14,205 nucleotides of DNA. Origin: Eubacterium sp. (lineage in GTDB: Bacteria; Bacillota; Clostridia; Oscillospirales; Acutalibacteraceae). The stretch covers positions 1-14,205 of the forward strand of contig JAILGO010000111.1 in the NCBI GenBank assembly GCA_024696725.1. Direction: 5' to 3'. The notes beneath the pieces are model-generated. The model had not been told where the DNA came from and ran no database searches. It was given only the letters and a program-made list of their open reading frames with translations. Of this stretch, positions 7,623 to 14,205 are shown one piece after another (position 1 is the first letter of the stretch; each line of letters begins with the position of its first letter). A program made the translations under genes and the position numbers.

Positions 7623-9947
7623 TCAGAATTTAATTTCAAGTATCGTTTTAAGAACGTTCTTCGCGCAGCGCTGAATCTCGCCGAGGGTAATTCCGTCCTT
7701 ACTGTTATATGACTCGGGAAGCGATTGCTCGAAGCCGTCCTTTTCATGCTCTTCAGCGTTTCCGCCGGGCATAAACAGGTCGACTCCGGCTCTGATTCTG
7801 TACGCCTGAGACCAGATGTTTTCAAATTCGGGACTTTCATAAAACTGAATAAACCAGTCGGTCATTACATTGCCCTCATATCCCCACTCGCCTCTTAAAA
7901 TCACGGTAACGAGGTCGTAATTATAATGTCCCCATACGCCGTTTATCAGATTATAAGAGGTCATAAGATTCTTCGGCGCGCTCTCCTTAACGGCAATTTC
8001 GAAGCCCTTGAGATAGATTTCGCGAAGCGCTCTTTCGGACAGACGGGAATCGTTTCGGTTTCTGTTATCTTCCTGATTGTTGCAGGCGAAGTGCTTAATG
8101 CACGCCGAGCCGCCGAGACTCTGGCTGCCTCTCACCGCCGCCACAGCCATCTTACCGCTTACAAACGGGTCCTCGCTGTAATACTCGAAGTTACGTCCGC
8201 ATATCGGATTTCTGTGGATATTAAGAGCAGGCGCAAGAAATACGTCCGCCTTTCTCTCCTTAAGCTCCTCGGCTACCGCGCAGTACAGCTCCTCAACAAG
8301 CTCCGTATCATAAGTACACGCAAGAAGCGTCGCCGACGGGAGCAGAGAGGATTTATAGTTGAGCGTAACGCCCGCAGGTCCGTCGCAGGTTATCGTACTC
8401 GGAATTCCCTTATCGAGAAGCGCCTTTACAACTCCGCCGAAAGCGCCTGCGCCGCCGTATGGTCTGAAATTCTCCTTATAGACGTAATCGCCTCTTGTAA
8501 GCGTATCAAGCTCGTCTACCGTAAGCTGCGCGACAAATTCGTCAAGCGTATTCTTTCCGTCCTTTACGTCCTGAAGCTTTATACCTCTGTCGCCTGTGAA
8601 TTCAACGCCCGCGGGAAGGCTTTCAAGTATTCTGTCACGAAGGCTGTATCCGCGAAGCGTTACGGACTTTCTTCCCATTTCAACTCCGTTTTCGCCCTCC
8701 GCGGCGAAAATTATATCGAATGCCTTTTGCGGTGCTCCCGCCTGAGAAAGCTGAAGGAAAAGCTCCGTTTTATCCTGATAGTATGTAAATACCTTCTTTG
8801 CGTCTCTTACATTTTTTCCCACATAGAAATTATAAGCGCCCTCCTCCGTAACGTAGGCAAACTTAAAGCCCGTTGCGCCGCAGTCGTCATAGGAGGTCAG
8901 CTCATAATCGGAAACGAACATTTCAAGTTTTTCGCTACCGTTCGGCTGAAGCGTTTTCGTTTTTGAAAAGGCGACGAGCTCTCTTGACGGCTTGCCGAGC
9001 TTTCCGCACGGCTTTTCAATATATACCTGAGCCGCCTCTCTTGCAGGAAAGGCGCCGATATTCTTAACCGTAACAAAAACGTCGAAGCCGCCGTCCGCGC
9101 TCTTAACCTCAATATCCGAATACTCGAATTCCGTATATGAAAGACCGAAGCCGAAGGGATAGTAAACCTTATCCTTCGCGAAGGTTTCAAAATAGCGGTA
9201 GCCAACGTAAATATCCTCTTCGTAGTTATTGAAGCAATGACCGCCGAAATTCTTACTCGACGGGTAGTCGCCGTAGCTTTTTGCGATTGTATCGGTCAGC
9301 TTTCCGCAGGGACTTACCTTACCTGAAAGGATATCGCAGACTGCGTCGCCGCTCTGAGTTCCGCCGAGCCAGGTATATAGCACGGCGCCGACTTTATCGC
9401 CGAGAGCCTCAATATCGCTCATATCAATTATCGCGCAGGAATTGATTATTACGACGACTCTTTCAAACGCGTTGCAAACGGCTGAAAGCATTTCTCTTTC
9501 CGTATCGGTTAGAAGGTAGCTGCCTTCGCCCGGGTGAGCGTCTCCGCCCTCGCCGCAGCATCTTCCGAAAGTAACTATCGCCGCGTCGCTCTCTTTTGCC
9601 GCTTTTTCGGCTAATTCGGCGCTAACGGGCATTTCCTTATAGTTTGTCGGGTTGTCGTACTCGCTGACGGGGTCGTTTTTATTGAATTCGCTGTAAAGCG
9701 CTGCAAGCTCTTCGTTGATTTCAAGCTCAGGGCATTCTCTCAGCGCTACGGTAAGATTTCTTTTATCGTCACACCATACGCTGCCGCCCGAGCCGTAGCC
9801 TCTGAATATCCACGCCTCGTTAATACGTGAGAACAGCGAGAGCCTTGTTCCCTTTTCAAAAGGAAGCACGCCGTTGTTCTTAAGAAGCACCGCGCCCTCC
9901 GACGCGCTCTTTCGGATTAACTTATCAATGTCATACTTTTTTTCCAT
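7623..9947 (-). CDS. GH3 beta-glycosidase with reversed domain order (probable beta-glucosidase)
   Basis: This 774-aa GH3 enzyme has its domains in the opposite order from the classical layout. The GH3 C-terminal alpha/beta sandwich comes first (about 1-270), with CGEGGD (131-136) carrying the likely acid/base Glu133. A fibronectin III-like domain follows (about 285-380), then a linker. The TIM-barrel domain comes last (about 465-774), with CDGPAGV (521-527), KHF (618-620) and VMTDWF (694-699), whose Asp697 is the expected nucleophile. Reversed GH3 enzymes are known from Ruminococcus albus and Butyrivibrio and are mostly beta-glucosidases, so that activity is the best guess; beta-xylosidase activity is possible. 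There is no signal peptide. An in-frame GTG at 9960-9962 would add five residues, but those codons are the ribosome binding site GGGAGGAG itself, so the ATG at 9945-9947 is the real start. The gap from the preceding GH3 gene is 14 nt. Confidence 0.93.
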   Translation of the reverse strand: MEKKYDIDKLIRKSASEGAVLLKNNGVLPFEKGTRLSLFSRINEAWIFRGYGSGGSVWCDDKRNLTVALRECPELEINEELAALYSEFNKNDPVSEYDNPTNYKEMPVSAELAEKAAKESDAAIVTFGRCCGEGGDAHPGEGSYLLTDTEREMLSAVCNAFERVVVIINSCAIIDMSDIEALGDKVGAVLYTWLGGTQSGDAVCDILSGKVSPCGKLTDTIAKSYGDYPSSKNFGGHCFNNYEEDIYVGYRYFETFAKDKVYYPFGFGLSYTEFEYSDIEVKSADGGFDVFVTVKNIGAFPAREAAQVYIEKPCGKLGKPSRELVAFSKTKTLQPNGSEKLEMFVSDYELTSYDDCGATGFKFAYVTEEGAYNFYVGKNVRDAKKVFTYYQDKTELFLQLSQAGAPQKAFDIIFAAEGENGVEMGRKSVTLRGYSLRDRILESLPAGVEFTGDRGIKLQDVKDGKNTLDEFVAQLTVDELDTLTRGDYVYKENFRPYGGAGAFGGVVKALLDKGIPSTITCDGPAGVTLNYKSSLLPSATLLACTYDTELVEELYCAVAEELKERKADVFLAPALNIHRNPICGRNFEYYSEDPFVSGKMAVAAVRGSQSLGGSACIKHFACNNQEDNRNRNDSRLSERALREIYLKGFEIAVKESAPKNLMTSYNLINGVWGHYNYDLVTVILRGEWGYEGNVMTDWFIQFYESPEFENIWSQAYRIRAGVDLFMPGGNAEEHEKDGFEQSLPESYNSKDGITLGEIQRCAKNVLKTILEIKF

Positions 9948-9952
9948 AACTA

Positions 9953-9960
9953 CTCCTCCC
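9953..9960 (-). promoter_or_regulatory. Ribosome binding site that decides the reversed GH3 start
   Basis: On the minus strand this is GGGAGGAG, a near-perfect anti-16S match lying 5 nt before the ATG at 9945-9947. The frame extends upstream to a GTG at 9960-9962, but that codon overlaps this site, so the extension is not credible. The TAG stop of the upstream GH3 gene (9962-9964) ends one base before it. Confidence 0.85.
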
Positions 9961-9961
9961 A

Positions 9962-12040
9962 CTATATTTTGATTTTTAATGTATTTTCTTCTGTATCCGG
10001 CTGACAGTCGCCTATATAAAGAGTAATTTCACCGTCGGGAGTTACCCTTTCCCCGTTTTCAAGGACTGCCTTAAGCCAGTATTTATCTATTTCAAGCCGT
10101 ACCGTTTTCGTCTCGCCTTTATTAAGAAACTCAGGCGCTAAGGCGCACAGCTGAAGTCTCGGCGTTTCGGTTCGGCTGTCGGTATAGTGCGCGTAGCACT
10201 GAACCTTTACCGCCGAGTCGAAGGCGCCGGTATTGGTCACCTCTGCGGTACAGACAATTTGTTCTTCGTCGTTTGAAACTATCTCTGCATTTTTAAACGC
10301 GAACTCCGTGAAGCTGAGTCCGTAGCCGAACGGATAGAGCGCCTCGGCTTCAGAAAAACGGTAGGTACGGTTTTTCATGGAATAGTTCTCAATATCGGGA
10401 AGCTCAGTATCCGCGCGGTAGAAGGTTATAGGAAGCTTACCGCTCGGCGAGAACTCTCCCGCGAGCGCCTGCGCTAACGCAAGGCCTCCGAGCGCGCCGG
10501 GATACCAGCCGTGAAGCACCGCCTTCGCGCGTTTTCTCACGCTGTCGCCCAAATCCGCACAGCTTCCGCAGAGCACAACAACGATTACGTTTTCGCACGC
10601 ATTACATACCGCCTCGGCAAGCTGAAGCTGATTTTCGGGAAGAGCGGCTGTTCTTCTGTCTCCGCTTACCGTAAAATCGTTTTCAAAGCCTAAGTCCTCG
10701 CCCTCAATCGTTCTGTCGAGACCGAGGCACAAAACTGTTATATCCGCTTCCTCCGCCGCGGCGATTCCCTCGCTGAGAAGTCCCTCAAACTCGTTCCACC
10801 GCGGGCTGTTAACTCCCTTTATTGAAGCGCCGTCGGCAACGGTTATTTCCGCATTGCCAAATACCCTTCTTATACCGTCGGCGACGGTAATATACTCGTC
10901 GGCGTGTCCGCTGTAATTGCCCTCGAGCGCAAGACGGCTAAGGGCGTTGGGACCGACTACGGCAATTTTCATTTTTTCTTTTCTGTCAAGAGGAAGAAAA
11001 GAATCTCTGTTTTCAAGAAGAACAAGCGTTTCGCGCGCCGCCTCGAGATTAAGTGCTTTATGCTCAGGGCAGGACACGGCGGAATAGGGAATATCGCCGT
11101 AAGGTCTTTCCTCTTCAAATTCGCCGAGCAGCGCGCGGATTGTGAAAAGCCTTACAGCCGCCGCTGTAATTTCGGTATCGGTTATAAGTCCGTCTTTATA
11201 CGCGTCCTTAAGAGCAATATACGCGTCGCCGCAATTCAGCTCACAGCCCGCGTTAAGCGCCGCGGCTGCGGCTTCCTTAATTGAAGGAGCATACTTATGC
11301 CCTTCGTAAATATCCGTAACCGCCCAGCAGTCGGAAACGAAGTAGCCTCTGAACCCCCATTGTCTTCGGAGTATGTCCATAAGCGCGGGGCTTGCGCAGC
11401 AGGGCTCGCCGTTGGTCCGGTTATACGCGCCCATAACTCCCGCGACTCCCGCTTCAACCGCCTTTTCAAACGCGGGAAGATAGGTTTCCGCTAAATCCTT
11501 TTTGCTTACCTCGGCGTTGAAGCTGTGGCGCTTACCCTCGGGTCCGGAATGGGCGGCGAAATGCTTCGCGCAGGCGGCAGCCTTTAAAAATTCGCCGTCG
11601 CCCTGTAAGCCCTTTATATACGCGGTGCCTATCTGAGAGGTTAAAAACGGGTCCTCTCCGCAGGTTTCCTGACCGCGTCCCCATCTCGGGTCGCGGAAAA
11701 TATTTACGTTCGGCGCCCAGAAGGTGAGTCCTTTATATATGCCTCTGTCGCCGTGGGCAACGCTTTTATTGTACTTTGCCCTTCCCTCTGTTGACACAGC
11801 CTCGGCAACGCGGTTTACAAGTCCGGGGTTAAAGGTCGCCGCCATACCTATCGACTGAGGAAAAACAGTCGCTACGCCCGCTCTCGCCACGCCGTGACAA
11901 GCCTCGTTCCACCAGTTGTACGAGTCTATGCCGAGTCGTTCTATCGCGGGAGAATTAAAGAGAAGCTGAGACATTTTTTCTTCGGCGGTCATAAGCGACA
12001 CAAGCTTTTCCGCTTTTATTCTAGCTTTGTTATAATCCAT
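9962..12040 (-). CDS. GH3 glycosidase, beta-xylosidase type, classical domain order
   Basis: This 692-aa GH3 enzyme has the usual order: TIM barrel (about 1-310), alpha/beta sandwich (about 330-580) and fibronectin III-like domain (about 585-690). YNWWNEACHGV (41-51), FPQSIGMAATF (60-70) and GAYNRTNGEPCC (204-215) are typical of the beta-xylosidase/alpha-arabinofuranosidase branch rather than ordinary beta-glucosidases. KHF (159-161) and YFVSDCW (233-239) complete the active site, with Asp237 the expected nucleophile. Glu446 in RTIEGED is a candidate acid/base, assigned by position only. The conserved YPFGYGLSFTEF (569-580) joins the last two domains. There is no signal peptide, so it would release xylose or a related sugar in the cytoplasm. 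The ATG follows AGGTG at 5 nt, and that site overlaps the TAG of the preceding gene; the gap is 8 nt. The branch is inferred from motifs, and the substrate is unproven. Confidence 0.93.
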   Translation of the reverse strand: MDYNKARIKAEKLVSLMTAEEKMSQLLFNSPAIERLGIDSYNWWNEACHGVARAGVATVFPQSIGMAATFNPGLVNRVAEAVSTEGRAKYNKSVAHGDRGIYKGLTFWAPNVNIFRDPRWGRGQETCGEDPFLTSQIGTAYIKGLQGDGEFLKAAACAKHFAAHSGPEGKRHSFNAEVSKKDLAETYLPAFEKAVEAGVAGVMGAYNRTNGEPCCASPALMDILRRQWGFRGYFVSDCWAVTDIYEGHKYAPSIKEAAAAALNAGCELNCGDAYIALKDAYKDGLITDTEITAAAVRLFTIRALLGEFEEERPYGDIPYSAVSCPEHKALNLEAARETLVLLENRDSFLPLDRKEKMKIAVVGPNALSRLALEGNYSGHADEYITVADGIRRVFGNAEITVADGASIKGVNSPRWNEFEGLLSEGIAAAEEADITVLCLGLDRTIEGEDLGFENDFTVSGDRRTAALPENQLQLAEAVCNACENVIVVVLCGSCADLGDSVRKRAKAVLHGWYPGALGGLALAQALAGEFSPSGKLPITFYRADTELPDIENYSMKNRTYRFSEAEALYPFGYGLSFTEFAFKNAEIVSNDEEQIVCTAEVTNTGAFDSAVKVQCYAHYTDSRTETPRLQLCALAPEFLNKGETKTVRLEIDKYWLKAVLENGERVTPDGEITLYIGDCQPDTEENTLKIKI

Positions 12041-12048
12041 AATTACAC

Positions 12049-13584
12049 CTATACCGTTTCAACCGTTATATTGTTAGTCATATACTCAAAAGTGATTTTC
12101 ACTATCGTATTATCCTTCGGGATTAAAAGCTTTGTTTTATTTCCCGTGCCGCAAAACGGGAACGGGTGGTCGGGCGAAACGCACGCGGAGAGCGTTCCCC
12201 ATACGGAAACGGCGAAATCGTATTCTCCCTCAAAGGGCATAATAAAGCTCAACGAATATCTGCCGTCGCCCACGTAATACATTCTTGTAATCTCGCTGTT
12301 CGAGTCGTTCTTAACAGCTCCTACGTAAGGCTGAAAGCTGCCGTAAAGGACAACCTTCTCCGGATAGCGTACTCCCGTTTCGGGGTCGTCGGTATCCTTA
12401 GCGCCGTAATCGAGAATGTCGCGCGGATTAGCGTATTTTCGGTATTTTTCATATCCCCCGTCGAGAAGCTCTTTAAGCTTATCCTCCTGGGAATAACCGT
12501 TTTCGCAGGCAGCGGAACGGTTGTTGAACTGATAATACGGATATCTTTTTACCACCTCTCCGCTGTCGAGCGGACGTCTTACGGGAAACGCAAAAAACGC
12601 GTCGGGGTTATTAATGGCAGTCCATTTCATAGTGTATTCAAGGAAGGCGTTTCTGTCCTCCTCGCTCTGATTGGCGAACCAGGAAATCTGGTCGCCTCCC
12701 CACCACTGCTCCCAGGCGCGCTCCTCGTAGGTGAGATTTTCGTAAGCCCATAAATCTCTTCCGCCCCAGTTATCATATTCGTATAAAAACGGAAGCGCCT
12801 TTTCATATACTCCCTCGGGAGATATTCCGCCGCCCGACTTGCCCTCGCGAACGAGAACGAGCTTTTCACCCAAACGGTCAAGAATCGGGTATCTCGTGAG
12901 CGGCATAGCGTTATAGTCGAGAAGGCTTTTTCCGTTAACGACGAGAGAATGGGAATGCGCGTCGAACAGCACCTTATGGCGTCTTGCGTGCTTCTTTCCG
13001 TATTCACGAAGCATTTCAATTACTTTTCCTATGCACTTATAGTCCCTGTCGTGACCCGTGTAAAGATGAATCTGGCCCATGTGGAACGCTTCGTAGCCGC
13101 AGTCGATATATCTTACGCCGCGATAGTAAAACCACATCTGCGTTTCAGTCTGAGATATATCGGGCATAACGCTCCACGCGCCCTCCTCCTGCGTTTTCTT
13201 ATCGAAAAGGCAGGCGTCGTAATTAAAATATCTGTCCTCAAAAGGAAGTCCGAAAGCGTCAAAAACAAATTCGGGTATCTTTACGTGCTCAACGTCCTCG
13301 CGGTACAGCGCCTCAAAAATGCATGCCTGAAGTATTATCTCAGGGTCGGCGGCATGGATTTTTTCAGCCGCCGCGCGCGCCGTTTCGAAATGCTTTTCCT
13401 CAGGCATTTCGCCCTTCCAGATTCCCGAAGCTCTTCCGAGAAATTTTACGCCTGCGTTTGTTATTGCGCGGATATCGTCGTCAAGCGTATTACTGAGATA
13501 TATCCATTGCGCCGACGAGGCGTGGGAAAGATAGTATTCAAGCACATCGCGCGGCATACTTCCGTCAAAATAGCCTTTACTCAT
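12049..13584 (-). CDS. Unrecognised 511-aa protein, probable TIM barrel plus C-terminal beta domain
   Basis: I do not recognise a named family. The first 340 residues can be read as eight strand-helix units: strands near 25-31, 46-50, 82-89, 158-166, 203-208, 241-247, 264-271 and 330-335, as in a TIM barrel. Acidic residues fall at strand ends: Glu91 in CIFEALYRED, Glu165 in YEAFHMGQ (164-171), Asp208 and His210 in FDAHSH (207-212), and Glu269/Asp271 in YEYDNWGG (268-275). Glycoside hydrolases of clan GH-A place catalytic Glu residues after strands 4 and 7, so Glu165 and Glu269 are worth attention; this is inference. It is rich in Trp and Tyr (WEQWWGGDQISWF, 291-303), as carbohydrate sites often are. 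Residues about 405-511 look like a beta-sandwich. There is no signal peptide. AGGAG, 6 nt from the ATG, overlaps the upstream stop codon. Its place among four glycosidase genes suggests an enzyme on the same substrate. Confidence 0.85.
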   Translation of the reverse strand: MSKGYFDGSMPRDVLEYYLSHASSAQWIYLSNTLDDDIRAITNAGVKFLGRASGIWKGEMPEEKHFETARAAAEKIHAADPEIILQACIFEALYREDVEHVKIPEFVFDAFGLPFEDRYFNYDACLFDKKTQEEGAWSVMPDISQTETQMWFYYRGVRYIDCGYEAFHMGQIHLYTGHDRDYKCIGKVIEMLREYGKKHARRHKVLFDAHSHSLVVNGKSLLDYNAMPLTRYPILDRLGEKLVLVREGKSGGGISPEGVYEKALPFLYEYDNWGGRDLWAYENLTYEERAWEQWWGGDQISWFANQSEEDRNAFLEYTMKWTAINNPDAFFAFPVRRPLDSGEVVKRYPYYQFNNRSAACENGYSQEDKLKELLDGGYEKYRKYANPRDILDYGAKDTDDPETGVRYPEKVVLYGSFQPYVGAVKNDSNSEITRMYYVGDGRYSLSFIMPFEGEYDFAVSVWGTLSACVSPDHPFPFCGTGNKTKLLIPKDNTIVKITFEYMTNNITVETV

Positions 13585-13593
13585 ATTCTGCTC

Positions 13594-14205
13594 CTAAAGT
13601 CTGATTTTCAGCTTAATCGGATAGTGGTCGCTCGGGTAAGCGCCGTCGTAGGTCGTTCTTATTACCCGATACTGAAGAACCTCTATTCCCGTTTTCGAAA
13701 TAAAGAAATAGTCGATACTTCCGTCGGATTCCGCCTCACCCCAGCCGTGGTAAGTTATGCCCGAGTCTGTGTCGTCGGTCTTATACTTAGCGTCGTCGAA
13801 AAGCTCCGTCGCCGCCTTATAGGTTTCGCTGTATTCAAAGTCGTTGAAGTCGCCCATAATTATGCAGGGCATTCCGCCGAACTGATTCAGCTTGTTGAGG
13901 ATAAGCCGTATTCCCTTAATTCGCGCCTCCTCGCTTACGTGGTCGAGGTGGGTGTTGAATACTACGATTTCCTTACCGTCGCTGAGCTGCTTTAATATTG
14001 CGTTGGAGCATATACGGTAGCACGCCGCTCCCCAGTCCTTAGATATTCTTTCGGGCGTTTCGCTCAGCCAGAAGGAGCCCTTGTCGACAAGCTCGAATTT
14101 TGAAAGATTATAGAAAATCGGACAGCCCTCGGGACATTCGCCCTCCTCGCGGTAATCTATAAAACTTCCGTAGCCCTTAAGCGCAGGCTTAATACAGTCG
14201 TAGTG
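13594..14205 (-). CDS. Endonuclease/exonuclease/phosphatase (EEP) family protein, N-terminus outside window
   Basis: The frame is open from the right edge to the TAG at 13594-13596, giving 203 visible residues; the start lies outside. The visible part has the core of the EEP (DNase I-like) fold: FWLSETPE followed by WGAACYR, then NTHLDH (84-89), GDFND (118-122), DYFFIS and the C-terminal SDHYP (192-196). These supply the catalytic His and the metal-binding Asp/Asn residues. By the usual domain length of about 250-280 aa, roughly 60-80 residues are missing, including the first metal-binding Asn/Glu. The family covers nucleases, phosphodiesterases and sugar- or lipid-phosphate phosphatases. This short type with FWLSETPE is frequent beside glycan-degradation genes, but its substrate is not established. 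Its stop overlaps the ribosome binding site of the next gene, 9 nt away. The internal ATG at 13870-13872 is not the start, because the conserved motifs continue upstream. Confidence 0.92.
   Translation of the reverse strand, partial: HYDCIKPALKGYGSFIDYREEGECPEGCPIFYNLSKFELVDKGSFWLSETPERISKDWGAACYRICSNAILKQLSDGKEIVVFNTHLDHVSEEARIKGIRLILNKLNQFGGMPCIIMGDFNDFEYSETYKAATELFDDAKYKTDDTDSGITYHGWGEAESDGSIDYFFISKTGIEVLQYRVIRTTYDGAYPSDHYPIKLKIRL

Larger units (their letters stand above)
2305..14205 (-). other. Glycoside hydrolase operon (5' end outside window)
   Basis: Six genes run in one direction with gaps of 9, 8, 14, 20 and 18 nt, and I see no promoter or terminator between them, so they probably share a transcript that starts beyond the right edge. 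The set is EEP protein, 511-aa unknown, two GH3 enzymes, GH38 and GH78. All five complete proteins lack signal peptides, pointing to breakdown of imported oligosaccharides in the cytoplasm. No transporter, regulator or sugar-catabolic enzyme is in view; they may lie upstream. Confidence 0.8.

Noticed and set aside
7926..8966. A 346-codon open frame on the plus strand
   Set aside because: It lies wholly antisense to the reversed GH3 gene, which carries family motifs throughout this stretch. The plus-strand translation is rich in Arg, Ser and Val with no recognisable domain, a typical shadow of biased codon use.
9948..9962. A five-codon N-terminal extension of the reversed GH3 from GTG at 9960-9962
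   Set aside because: The extension is made of the ribosome binding site itself, and the ATG 5 nt downstream of it is the better start.
12166..12753. A 195-codon plus-strand open frame
   Set aside because: It is antisense to the 511-aa gene, with no convincing ribosome binding site and no recognisable motif.
13594..13872. A 92-codon gene starting at the ATG at 13870-13872
   Set aside because: The frame continues upstream to the window edge with conserved EEP motifs such as NTHLDH, so this ATG is internal.
12949..13995. A 348-codon open frame on the plus strand crossing a gene boundary
   Set aside because: It is antisense to both the 511-aa gene and the EEP gene. Both minus-strand genes have good family or ribosome-binding evidence, and the plus-strand product shows no domain.
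1..14205. CRISPR arrays, tRNA or rRNA genes, insertion sequences, prophage genes
   Set aside because: No regularly spaced direct repeats, no cloverleaf or rRNA-like sequence, and no transposase or phage motifs were seen. The coding sequences fill almost every base.

Overview
This window comes from a bacterium. It carries eight protein-coding genes, all on the minus strand, with almost no non-coding DNA. The likely host is a gut- or rumen-type member of the Firmicutes (Clostridia, perhaps Ruminococcaceae/Oscillospiraceae). That assignment is inferred from GGAGG-type ribosome binding sites, intermediate GC, tightly packed operons, glycoside hydrolases without signal peptides, and a GH3 enzyme with the reversed domain order known from Ruminococcus albus and Butyrivibrio. 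No marker gene is present to settle it.

Layout in transcription order (right to left). An operon-like run starts beyond the right edge. It holds an endonuclease/exonuclease/phosphatase (EEP) domain protein cut at its N-terminus (13594-14205), an unrecognised 511-aa protein that reads as a TIM barrel plus a C-terminal beta domain (12049-13584), a canonical GH3 beta-xylosidase-type enzyme (9962-12040), a second GH3 with its domains in reversed order (7623-9947), a GH38 alpha-mannosidase (4522-7602) and a GH78 alpha-L-rhamnosidase (2305-4503). Gaps between these genes are only 8 to 20 nt, and at three junctions the TAG stop of one gene abuts or forms part of the ribosome binding site of the next. 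A 67-nt AT-rich spacer follows, with a well-formed sigma-A-type promoter. It precedes a calcineurin-like metallophosphoesterase (804-2237) and a zinc-ribbon membrane protein that runs off the left edge (1-778).

Together the first six genes look like an intracellular saccharification set. Imported oligosaccharides or glycoconjugates would lose terminal rhamnose, mannose, xylose and glucose in the cytoplasm. No transporter, regulator, polysaccharide lyase or secreted depolymerase lies in the window, so the substrate cannot be named. The 511-aa protein is the best candidate for an undescribed carbohydrate-active enzyme.

One observation is unrelated to gene content. The tetranucleotide GATC appears to be completely absent from all 14,205 bases, where chance would give a few dozen copies. 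No RNA genes, CRISPR arrays, insertion sequences or convincing intrinsic terminators were found, and no gene-free stretch exceeds 70 bases.
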